DNA of 15,278 bases from JBEKHI01 sp050012355 (GTDB lineage Bacteria > Actinomycetota > Actinomycetes > Streptosporangiales > Streptosporangiaceae), in the NCBI GenBank assembly GCA_050012355.1, contig JBEKHI010000187.1, positions 1 through 15,278 of the forward strand. Reading direction: 5' to 3'. The position numbers and the translations under genes are program-made. Below, in pieces: positions 8,804-15,011 of the stretch. Numbering within the stretch: position 1 is the stretch's first letter; every line of letters begins with the position of its first letter. The notes under the pieces were generated by a model. The model saw only the letters and a list, made by a program, of their open reading frames with translations. It was not told where the DNA came from and did not search any database.

Positions 8804-8836
8804 ATCTACTGCTAGCACTAGATCAGGCCATAGAGT
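8804..8836 (+). promoter_or_regulatory. Candidate leaderless promoter with overlapping palindromic operator
   Basis: TAGAGT at 8831-8836 fits the actinobacterial TAnnnT -10 pattern and ends 7 bp before the ATG at 8844, the spacing expected when transcription starts at the start codon. No Shine-Dalgarno sequence precedes that ATG, which supports a leaderless transcript. The -35 region is covered by a 20-bp palindrome ATCTACTGCTAGCACTAGAT (8804-8823) with one mismatched pair, placed as a repressor site would be. This is inference from spacing only. Confidence 0.35.
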
Positions 8837-8843
8837 CCGATTC

Positions 8844-10028
8844 ATGGACCCCGTACGAAACCCCTACGCACCGGGCGCCGGTCAGCGCCCACCGGAGCTG
8901 GCCGGCCGCGACCGGGAGATCAAGCAGTTCGAGGTCGTACTCGAACGGGTCGCTCGCGGCCGTCCCGAGCGCAGCATGGTGCTCACCGGACTGCGCGGCG
9001 TCGGCAAGACGGTCCTGCTCAACACCTTCCGGTCGATGGCGATCCAGCGGCTGTGGGGAACCGGGAAGATCGAGGCACGGCCCGACCAGTCGGTGCGCCG
9101 GCCGATCGCGGGCGCGCTGCACATGGCGGTGCGCGAACTCGCGCCCCGGCACCGGGCACCGGACCGGATCGACTACTTTCTCGGCGTCCTGAAGTCATTC
9201 GCACTTCGTGACCCGAAGGCACCGAAGGGCAACTCGGTCACCACCCAGTTCGGCATCGACGTGCCGGCGGTGCGGGGCCGCGCCGATTCCGGAGACCTTG
9301 AAGTCGACCTCACCGAGCTATTCAGCGAGGCGGCCTCGGTGGCGGCTGACCTCGGGGTGGGGATCGCGTTGTTCGTCGATGAGATGCAGGACGTGCCCGC
9401 GCCTGACGTCTCCGCGCTGTGCGCCGCCTGCCACGAGCTTTCGCAGATCGGCGGGCCGCTCATCGTGGTCGGGGCTGGCCTGCCGCACCTGCCCTCGGTG
9501 CTGTCGGCGAGCAAGAGCTATTCCGAGCGGCTGTTCCGGTACGCACGGATCGATCGGCTGGACAGAGAGGCGGCCGACCTGGCGCTGATCGCCCCCGCCG
9601 AGCGCGAGGAGGTCAGCTTCAGCGGCGATGCGCTCGACGCGCTGTACAAGGCCGCCGACGGGTACCCCTACTTTGTTCAGGCGTACGGCAAGGTCACCTG
9701 GGACGTCGCGGCAGGCAGCCCGATAAGCGCCGCCGATGTCGCGGTCGCCGCACCTGAAGCGGAAGAAGAGCTCGCGGTCGGCTTCTTCGGCAGCAGGTAC
9801 GAGCGTGCCACTCCCGCGGAGCGCGAGTACATGCGTGCGATGGCGGTAATCAGTGACGACCCGGTGCCCACCTCCGAGGTCGCCGACCAACTCGGACGCA
9901 AGCCGTCAAGCCTGTCGCCGGCCAGGGATGGGCTTATTAAGAAGGGCCTCATCTACAGTGGCGAACGCGGGCTGATCGCATTCACCGTGCCGCATTTCGG
10001 TAGGTTCCTGCGGTCGCAGCCTGTCTGA
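8844..10028 (+). CDS. AAA/STAND-like ATPase with C-terminal winged helix (Orc1/Cdc6-like)
   Basis: A 394-residue ATP-binding protein. After a short leader (ELAGRDREIKQFEVVLE, typical of AAA_16/Orc1-like ATPases) come Walker A GLRGVGKT (49-56), Walker B ALFVDE with D179-E180, a sensor-like VVGAGLP strand and a lid region with FRYARIDRLD. The last 70 residues (VPTSEVADQLGRKPSSLSPARDGLIKKGLI) read as a winged helix-turn-helix. All ATPase residues are present. Proteins of this build occur as single genes across actinobacteria and are usually labelled only as ATP-binding protein; the function is unknown to me, and a DNA-linked switch is only a guess from the fold. It has no operon partner and probably uses a leaderless promoter. 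The downstream gene converges on it. An archaeal-type replication initiator role is unlikely. Confidence 0.85.
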   Translation: MDPVRNPYAPGAGQRPPELAGRDREIKQFEVVLERVARGRPERSMVLTGLRGVGKTVLLNTFRSMAIQRLWGTGKIEARPDQSVRRPIAGALHMAVRELAPRHRAPDRIDYFLGVLKSFALRDPKAPKGNSVTTQFGIDVPAVRGRADSGDLEVDLTELFSEAASVAADLGVGIALFVDEMQDVPAPDVSALCAACHELSQIGGPLIVVGAGLPHLPSVLSASKSYSERLFRYARIDRLDREAADLALIAPAEREEVSFSGDALDALYKAADGYPYFVQAYGKVTWDVAAGSPISAADVAVAAPEAEEELAVGFFGSRYERATPAEREYMRAMAVISDDPVPTSEVADQLGRKPSSLSPARDGLIKKGLIYSGERGLIAFTVPHFGRFLRSQPV

Positions 10029-10032
10029 GGGA

Positions 10033-10050
10033 GCGGCCAACCGCCGTTTT
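10033..10050 (+). terminator. Short hairpin plus T-run after the ATPase gene
   Basis: GCGG-CCAA-CCGC (10033-10044) followed by CGTTTT lies 5 bp past the ATPase stop. The stem is only four GC pairs, so this is a weak intrinsic terminator at best, but it is correctly placed in a 65-bp convergent gap. Confidence 0.4.
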
Positions 10051-10093
10051 GATATCGGTGTCTAAGTCTTTATAGGGAAGATACTATAGTCGT

Positions 10094-11161
10094 CTAGAGA
10101 ACCCCAGAGTGGCGGCGCTGGTGAGTGCCGCTGTGCGGGCGGATGATGCGCACGAAGCCGACGTGGCGGCGGCGGGCGGCGGGTTCGATGAATTCCGGCG
10201 CGGTGGGGCCGGGTGGCGCGGGGACGGGCGACGCCGCGCGGAAACCGCGGGGCGGCGTCAGGGCGCCCTCGGGCACGGGCGCGGACAACGCTGGCATAGG
10301 GAGCGTGCTGGTGAGCGGCGGCAGCGCCACGTCGAGCGGCTCGGTCGTGATGGCGGCGACGCGCACCGGGGGACGGCGGGTGTGCAGGTAGACCGCGAAC
10401 ACGATGTCGGCCCGATTGCCCTGCATCACCGCCGGATAAACGACGAACCGCCAGCAGCCCTCACGCCACATGTCGGTCGGCTCGCGTGACGTGAGCTGAC
10501 GACGGTAACGGCGCCAAGCCGAGCTGGACCGAAGCGCGGAGAGCGTGTGCTCGGCCGGGACACGGCGGATCTCACACGGCTCGGAGTAGCCGAGGCGGAC
10601 GAGGATCTCGCCAAGCTCGGGGGACAGCGCGGCGATGATCATGATCTCGGCCGCCCCGCAGATGATCAACGCGACGGCAGTCGACGGTGCTGTCGGCATG
10701 CGTATCGGTGGCACCCCCTCTGACGACACCGCCGCAGCCGACAGCAACGCCGAGCGGGCAATTGCCCGCAGCCCGACCGGTGTATCGGACAGGTCGCCAA
10801 AGCAACCGCATCCGGCGTCCGGCCGGCGCGTCCGCAGCTCATGCAGCGCACCCACCGCTGTCAGGAACAGCAATGCGGTGGCCGCGCGGACCGCGGTCGC
10901 TGGAGTCCCCGCACCCGCCCGTCCGGCGGTCAGGATCAGCGCGACGCCGAGGCATAGCTCGCTCGCGCACATGAAGATCGCGACCGGCCGGTGCAACCGC
11001 AACGGGAACATCGCGGTTGGTCCAAGCCCCGCCGAGACCGAACGCGCACGCAGCGCTTTCCTGGCCTTGGCGGCGCAACCGCCGATCAGTAGAACGGAAA
11101 GAATCGGGACTTGCACTTCCCGGACCACGCTGAGCGTGGCCAACCCCCCCAGGTTCACCAT
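10094..11161 (-). CDS. MauE-type membrane protein with CxC motif and proline-rich C-terminal domain
   Basis: A 355-residue protein. The N-terminal half (about 1-190) has four to five hydrophobic segments and resembles the MauE/DoxX-like family (PF07291), with the hallmark AGCGCFGDLS motif near residue 118, just after a membrane helix. MauE-type proteins are thought to help form or transfer disulfides. The second half is soluble: an Ala-Trp-Arg-Arg and EGCWRF segment, then a proline-rich linker and a basic His/Arg tail. The start is either ATG 11161, with GGGAGG only 3 bp before it, or the adjoining GTG 11158 with ideal spacing; I keep the ATG. It lies 13 bp after the cysteine-rich barrel gene, so the two form an operon, and the pairing suggests this protein manages the thiols of its neighbour. 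Topology and partner are inferred. Confidence 0.75.
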   Translation of the reverse strand: MVNLGGLATLSVVREVQVPILSVLLIGGCAAKARKALRARSVSAGLGPTAMFPLRLHRPVAIFMCASELCLGVALILTAGRAGAGTPATAVRAATALLFLTAVGALHELRTRRPDAGCGCFGDLSDTPVGLRAIARSALLSAAAVSSEGVPPIRMPTAPSTAVALIICGAAEIMIIAALSPELGEILVRLGYSEPCEIRRVPAEHTLSALRSSSAWRRYRRQLTSREPTDMWREGCWRFVVYPAVMQGNRADIVFAVYLHTRRPPVRVAAITTEPLDVALPPLTSTLPMPALSAPVPEGALTPPRGFRAASPVPAPPGPTAPEFIEPAARRRHVGFVRIIRPHSGTHQRRHSGVL

Positions 11162-11174
11162 TAGCCTCCCATCG

Positions 11175-12128
11175 TCAGCTCACCACCGTCATGGACGCGT
11201 TGAAGCATCCGGCCTCGAGGTTTCCGCCAAGCTCGACGAAAGCCGCCATCGTGAGGTCGGCGATCCTGCCCTTGGGAGACGTGCCGCATTCGACACACCG
11301 GTCGCAGAACAGCCGGGCAAAGGCCCCGCAACTGGTCACGGGAAGGATGCGGGTGCGCTCGGCGCACTCGTTGCGCAACCGGAGGAGGCTGCTGACCGAT
11401 AGGTATGGCATCCGGACGCAGCCCGCGCCGTAGGCGTGCGGGTCCACCGCGTGCGGCTCGGCGACCGAGACCGGGTACTCGGCGCAGTCGGTCTCCGGGT
11501 CCAGCGCCGGGTACGCGACACCGAGCAGGTCGTCCGGTTCCTCGCCGGGTTCGTGCCACACGGCGGTCCCGCTCACCGGGTCCGCGACGTGCCCGCTGAT
11601 CATCGGCGGCGCCGGCGGGTGGTCGGCGCGATACGGCGGCTGCGATGTCGCCGGCAACTGCGCTTGGAGGAAGCCCTGCTGACGCAGGCCGATCACGTCG
11701 ATGAGGAAGCCGGGTTCCAGACGGGGGAAGCGCACCTGGATCCGCCACAGTGAGCCCTCGTCGATGACGACGATCTCACGGCCGTTGCCCGGACCGGTGT
11801 CAACAAGCAGTTCGTTGTCGTGAGCCTCGATGATGGTGCCGGCGACCCGGCCGATCTGCGCCCAGATGCTGGTGGCCACCCGGCCGGAAGTGCGGATGAC
11901 GGCGTGGTCACCCTCGCGCAGCGCCGCCGGGGGTTGCTTGCCGCCCCGCCAGGCTTTGGTCTCCGGGGTGAGCGGCAAGCGCTGTTCTCCGGTTCTCGAT
12001 TGCGTGACGATGACATGCGGGCTAACGTCGAGTATCTGCCCAACAACAACCGAGCTACCGGTGGTCGACGTGTCCTCCCGGGGACCGAAGATCGCGTCAC
12101 GGAAGGCCCGGCGCCGTGCGCGGAGCAT
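11175..12128 (-). CDS. Cysteine-rich protein with OB-like repeats and C-terminal expansin/RlpA-like barrel
   Basis: A 317-residue protein that I do not recognise as a named family. Its N-terminal half has two beta-rich segments (VVVGQILDVS...LTPETKAWRGG and IGRVAGTIIEAHDNELLVD) resembling DUF5666/OB-type barrels. A proline-rich linker follows, then a C-terminal domain ending CDRC-VECG...GRIADLTMAAF...LEAGCFNASMTV. This is the pattern of double-psi beta-barrels such as expansins, EG45 and RlpA (DRC...G.IDLS.AAF...AG...V.V), with the two conserved aspartates kept. Eight cysteines lie in the last 110 residues or so. No signal peptide or membrane segment is visible, which is odd for that fold. 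Start: ATG 12128 is used; GTG 12182 has a GGAGGG 4 bp upstream and TTG 12248 would add 40 residues. It is cotranscribed with the MauE-like gene and divergent from the sigma factor. Confidence 0.65.
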   Translation of the reverse strand: MLRARRRAFRDAIFGPREDTSTTGSSVVVGQILDVSPHVIVTQSRTGEQRLPLTPETKAWRGGKQPPAALREGDHAVIRTSGRVATSIWAQIGRVAGTIIEAHDNELLVDTGPGNGREIVVIDEGSLWRIQVRFPRLEPGFLIDVIGLRQQGFLQAQLPATSQPPYRADHPPAPPMISGHVADPVSGTAVWHEPGEEPDDLLGVAYPALDPETDCAEYPVSVAEPHAVDPHAYGAGCVRMPYLSVSSLLRLRNECAERTRILPVTSCGAFARLFCDRCVECGTSPKGRIADLTMAAFVELGGNLEAGCFNASMTVVS

Positions 12129-12346
12129 GCCGGAATCGCCTAGATCGTCACATCCTTGGCGATATCCAGCTGATCGCCGCACTTGCCCTCCATGGGATTG
12201 CACGGGGTTGTCAAGAAGACAATCCTCGTGTACGGCCGGATACGTCAAGTGATTCCGTTATGTTTCGCTCCGGGGATAGGTAGATACATCTCGGGGGTTA
12301 GCTGCGCGACACGTTCGGCTTGACGGCGTTAATTGGTTACTGTCTG

Positions 12347-12358
12347 TAGCGTATAAGC
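12347..12358 (+). promoter_or_regulatory. Candidate leaderless -10 element of the sigma factor gene
   Basis: TAGCGT (12347-12352) fits TAnnnT and ends 6 bp before the ATG at 12359, and no Shine-Dalgarno sequence precedes that ATG. A TTGACG at 12320-12325 is too far away (21 bp) to be a standard -35 for it. The 230-bp divergent region must also hold the promoter of the minus-strand pair. Confidence 0.3.
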
Positions 12359-13057
12359 ATGAGTGTCGGGGATGGCGAGAAGCACGATTCCCGTGTGTCT
12401 GAAGACGAGTTCTGTGACTACGTTCGTAACCGCCGCTCGGTGCTTCTTGGCATGGCGATCGGGCTGACCGGTCACCGGGCCGACGCCGAGGACCTGCTGC
12501 AGGCAGCGCTCGCCAAGACATACCTCTCCTGGGACAAGATCTCCGACCGCGCGGCGCTGGATGGTTACGTGCGCCGGGCGATGGTCAACACGCAAATCTC
12601 CTGGTGGCGTCGTCGTCGGCTAGAGGAGTACCCGACCGACGAGATGCCGGACGTCGCGGTGGGTGACCATGCCGCCGACTCTGATCTGCACGAGCTGGTC
12701 GTCCGGGCGCTGAACCGGCTGCCGGACCGGATGCGGACCGCCGTTACGCTGCGCTACCTCGAGGACAAGAGCGAGCGGGAGATAGCGACCGCGCTCGGGA
12801 TCAGCCTGGGCACGGTGAAGTCCACCGTCTCGCGTGCGATGGCGAAACTGCGCGAGGACGTCGAACTCGGCGGCTTATCGCCGTCCCTGGACCCCGGTCC
12901 GGTCCCATGGATGGCCCATCGCTGGCGTCTGGGCGCTATCGATGGCCCATCGGTGGGCCGCCTGTCATGGGGAACAAGCTCTTTAATGTCGGAGGCTTTC
13001 CGTGCGAGTATCGGTGTTAAGCGGCTTTGCGGAGGTGGCCGATGCGCAGCACGATGA
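12359..13057 (+). CDS. SigE-family (ECF-like) RNA polymerase sigma factor
   Basis: A 232-residue sigma-70 family factor of the actinobacterial SigE type. Region 2 spans about residues 18-92 (FCDYVRNRRSVLLGMAIGLTGH, DAEDLLQ, then YVRRAMVNTQISWWRRR). Region 4 spans about 110-168 (VRALNRLPDRMRTAVTLRYLEDKS, then the helix-turn-helix EIATALGISLGTVKSTVSRAM). It would direct polymerase to a small regulon, perhaps including the divergent MauE-like pair (inferred from position). No anti-sigma gene is adjacent. A tail of about 60 residues after region 4 is not family-like; it starts with a rare TTA codon (codon 173) and its DNA carries a repeated palindrome, so it may be degenerate or regulatory sequence. 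The last 16 bases overlap the next gene. Confidence 0.88.
   Translation: MSVGDGEKHDSRVSEDEFCDYVRNRRSVLLGMAIGLTGHRADAEDLLQAALAKTYLSWDKISDRAALDGYVRRAMVNTQISWWRRRRLEEYPTDEMPDVAVGDHAADSDLHELVVRALNRLPDRMRTAVTLRYLEDKSEREIATALGISLGTVKSTVSRAMAKLREDVELGGLSPSLDPGPVPWMAHRWRLGAIDGPSVGRLSWGTSSLMSEAFRASIGVKRLCGGGRCAAR
12910..12959. repeat. Repeated palindrome GATGGCCCATC and adjoining hairpin
   Basis: GATGGCCCATC (12910-12920) recurs as CGATGGCCCATCG (12940-12952). The shared 12-bp direct repeat GATGGCCCATCG has a 31-bp period, about three helical turns. Each copy is itself a palindrome around a central C. The second copy also overlaps a perfect 6-bp hairpin GGCCCA-TCGG-TGGGCC (12944-12959). All lie in the non-conserved tail of the sigma gene, 80-130 bp before the ligase start. 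Confidence 0.55.
13031..13035 (+). promoter_or_regulatory. Ribosome binding site that fixes the acyl-CoA ligase start
   Basis: GGAGG lies 6 bp before ATG 13042 and inside the end of the sigma gene. It favours that ATG over the in-frame TTG 13027 and the ATGs at 13054 and 13057. Confidence 0.65.
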
Positions 13058-14658
13058 TGGACGACTATCCGCTGACGATCACGACGATCCTGCGGGCCGG
13101 GAGCTCCGTGTTCAGCGGCAAGCAGGTGACAACGGCGACCGATTCCGGCGTGCGGCGGCGCTATTACTCCGAGGTGGCGGAGCGAGCCGCGCGGCTGGCG
13201 AACGCGCTGCGCGGGCTTGGCGTTGACGACGACCAGCGGGTCGCCACGTTCATGTGGAACAACGCCGAGCATCTCGAGGCTTACCTGGCGGTACCGAGCA
13301 TGGGCGCCGTCTTGCACACGCTCAACATCAGGCTGGCTCCGGAGCAGATCGGCTACATCGCTACTCACGCCGAGGACTACGCGGTCATCTGCGACGCCTC
13401 GCTGGCCCCGCTGCTGGCTCAGGTCCTGCCGCACGCGCCGACGATCAAGCATGTCCTGCTCGTGGGGGCTTGCGATGTGGACTTGCCTGGTGTCGCGGTG
13501 CACTCCTACGAGGACCTGCTGGCCGCCGCATCGTCGTCGTTCAGCTGGCCGGTGCTTGACGAGCGCTCGGCCGCGGCCATGTGTTACACCAGCGGCACGA
13601 CCGGCCACCCCAAGGGGGTGGTCTACAGTCACCGGTCGGCGTTCTTGCACATGCTCGGGCTTTGCACCGGCAACGCCTTCTCCTTTGCAGAACGAGATCG
13701 CCTACTCCCCGTCGTACCCATGTTTCACGCCAACGCCTGGGGGTTCCCGTACGCGGCTGTCTTCTCGGGCGCCGATCTCGTCATGCCTGACCGGTTCATG
13801 AAACCGGCCGAGTTGGTGCGCCTGATCTCGTCGACCGGCGTGACGGTCGCCTGCGGCGTGCCGACTATCTGGACCGGGGTGCTGGATGAGGTGCGCTCCC
13901 ACGGTGGGGACCTGTCGTCGCTTCGGCTGTGCGTCGGGGGAGGGTCGGCGTTGCCGCACGCGCTGATCGCGGCCTTTGAATCCGAGCTCGGCGTACGGCT
14001 TGTCCAAGCCTGGGGGATGACCGAGACGTCGCCGGTTGCGTCGGTAGCCTGGGAGCCTTCTGACGCTCCCGAGGCGTGGCCGTACCGGGATTCGGCGGGA
14101 CGGCTGATCGGCCTGCTTGAGGGGCGGATCGCCGGGGACGGCGGGGTGGTGCTGCCGTCGGACGGCGAAGCTGTCGGCGAGCTGGAAGTGCGCGGCCACT
14201 GGGTGACCGCGTCCTACTACGGCGATCCCACACCGGAGAAGTTCCATGACGGCTGGCTTCGCACCGGCGACGTGGGGTCGCTGGATCCCCACGGGTATAT
14301 CCGGCTGACGGACCGTGCCAAGGATGTGATCAAGTCCGGCGGGGAGTGGATCTCCTCGATGGAACTTGAGAACCACTTGATGGCGCATCCCGCGGTGCTG
14401 GAGGCGGGGGTCGTTGGCATCCCGGATGCTCGCTGGGGTGAGCGGCCGCTGGCTGCCGTCGTTTTGCGTCCTGGTCCGGCTGCGTCGCCGGCTGAACTGC
14501 GGGGCTTTCTGGGCTCGCGGGTGGCCCGGTGGCAACTGCCCGAGTACTGGACCTTCATCGAGCAGGTCCCGCGCACCTCGGTGGGCAAGTTCAACAAGCG
14601 CGCGATGCGGGAGGCCTTCGGGCGGGGTGACTACACGATCACCGAATGCCGCGAGTGA
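13042..14658 (+). CDS. AMP-forming fatty-acyl-CoA ligase (FadD-like)
   Basis: A 538-residue acyl-adenylate-forming enzyme that activates a carboxylic acid, probably a medium- or long-chain fatty acid, with ATP and CoA. The core motifs are all present: the phosphate loop YTSGTTGHPKG (182-192), WGMTE (324-328), RTGD with the ribose-binding D410, the hinge segment RAKDVIKSGGEW starting at R425, and the catalytic lysine K516 in SVGKFNK. The N-terminal MMDDYPLTITTIL and the overall length match stand-alone FadD-type ligases rather than peptide synthetase domains. The substrate cannot be read from sequence. It overlaps the sigma gene by 16 bp, so coupled translation is possible, though a promoter inside the sigma tail cannot be excluded. 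No other lipid gene is in the window. Confidence 0.92.
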   Translation: MRSTMMDDYPLTITTILRAGSSVFSGKQVTTATDSGVRRRYYSEVAERAARLANALRGLGVDDDQRVATFMWNNAEHLEAYLAVPSMGAVLHTLNIRLAPEQIGYIATHAEDYAVICDASLAPLLAQVLPHAPTIKHVLLVGACDVDLPGVAVHSYEDLLAAASSSFSWPVLDERSAAAMCYTSGTTGHPKGVVYSHRSAFLHMLGLCTGNAFSFAERDRLLPVVPMFHANAWGFPYAAVFSGADLVMPDRFMKPAELVRLISSTGVTVACGVPTIWTGVLDEVRSHGGDLSSLRLCVGGGSALPHALIAAFESELGVRLVQAWGMTETSPVASVAWEPSDAPEAWPYRDSAGRLIGLLEGRIAGDGGVVLPSDGEAVGELEVRGHWVTASYYGDPTPEKFHDGWLRTGDVGSLDPHGYIRLTDRAKDVIKSGGEWISSMELENHLMAHPAVLEAGVVGIPDARWGERPLAAVVLRPGPAASPAELRGFLGSRVARWQLPEYWTFIEQVPRTSVGKFNKRAMREAFGRGDYTITECRE

Positions 14659-14687
14659 GTCGTCCTCCTGGTTCGCGGGTCCGCGCT

Positions 14688-14717
14688 TTGCTGATGCGGC
14701 GCGTTTGCCGGTACGCT
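14688..14717 (+). promoter_or_regulatory. Candidate promoter of the tRNA-Ser gene
   Basis: TTGCTG (14688-14693) and TACGCT (14712-14717) are separated by 18 bp and lie about 30 bp before the mature tRNA 5' end. Both fit the sigma-70 consensus moderately well. Confidence 0.45.
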
Positions 14718-14745
14718 ATGGCGCACCGCACCTCAAAGTGCGGCT

Positions 14746-14834
14746 GGAGGATTCGCCTAGTCCGGTCTATGGCGCCGCACTGCTAATGCGGTTTGGGTTC
14801 ACGCCCATCCGGGGTTCAAATCCCCGATCCTCCG
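14746..14834 (+). tRNA. tRNA-Ser (anticodon GCU)
   Basis: An 89-nt class II tRNA. The acceptor stem GGAGGAT (14746-14752) pairs fully with ATCCTCC (14827-14833), with discriminator G at 14834. The D stem is GCC/GGC. The anticodon stem CCGCA/TGCGG encloses the loop CTGCTAA with anticodon GCT at 14782-14784. There is a long serine-type variable arm (14792-14809), and the T stem CGGGG/CCCCG encloses TTCAAAT. It reads AGC/AGU serine codons. CCA is not encoded (CTT follows), so it must be added after transcription. The 3' half is a typical target for tyrosine integrases. Confidence 0.95.
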
Positions 14835-14902
14835 CTTCTGACCTGGGGTTTCTCGTTCTTGGTGGGTGGCCTTGTGGGGCTCTGGGGGCCTCAAAACGGG
14901 GC

Positions 14903-14923
14903 TGGTGGGCACATGGTGGGCAC
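14903..14923. repeat. Tandem TGGTGGGCAC repeat downstream of tRNA-Ser
   Basis: TGGTGGGCAC occurs at 14903-14912 and again at 14914-14923, one base apart, 69 bp beyond the tRNA. The 177-bp gap 14835-15011 holds no ORF with credible coding signal. Adjacent short repeats next to a tRNA resemble arm-type integrase sites, but that reading is inferred. Confidence 0.45.
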
Positions 14924-15011
14924 GACCGTGTCGCTGTGGGGGTTGCTGTTCCGTCCGGGCTGCGCCTAAGGGACGGGCTGGTCGCCGCGGTGATGAAGTC
15001 AGACGTTTGGT

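Larger units (their letters stand above)
8464..8843. other. 380-bp non-coding region with several dyads
   Basis: No ORF here has credible codon bias on either strand; two minus-strand frames of about 100 codons look like chance. The stretch starts AT-rich, unlike the rest of the window, with a wide 7-bp inverted repeat TAACGGG/CCCGTTA (8466-8472 and 8509-8515). It then holds a strong GC hairpin (8611-8641), a small palindrome TTCGGT-AAATA-ACCGAA (8677-8693), an ACCAC-GAA-GTGGT dyad (8715-8727) and an imperfect 20-bp palindrome just before the next gene (8804-8823). Confidence 0.6.

Noticed and set aside
8479..8845. Two minus-strand frames of about 100 codons in the 380-bp gap
   Set aside because: Composition is random, the frames run through hairpins, and no start has a convincing ribosome binding site.
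10083..10090. ACTATAGT palindrome in the convergent gap
   Set aside because: An 8-bp palindrome is expected by chance and has no T-run or second arm to suggest a function.
12910..12959. CRISPR-like repeat in the sigma tail
   Set aside because: Only two short copies with no further units and no cas genes nearby; palindromic operator-like sites are a better description.
12971..12990. GGAAC followed by GTC as an ECF-type promoter before the ligase
   Set aside because: The spacer is about 12 bp, shorter than the usual 16-17 bp.
12754..13650. 298-codon open frame on the - strand across the sigma/ligase junction
   Set aside because: Antisense to two well-supported genes and without family motifs.
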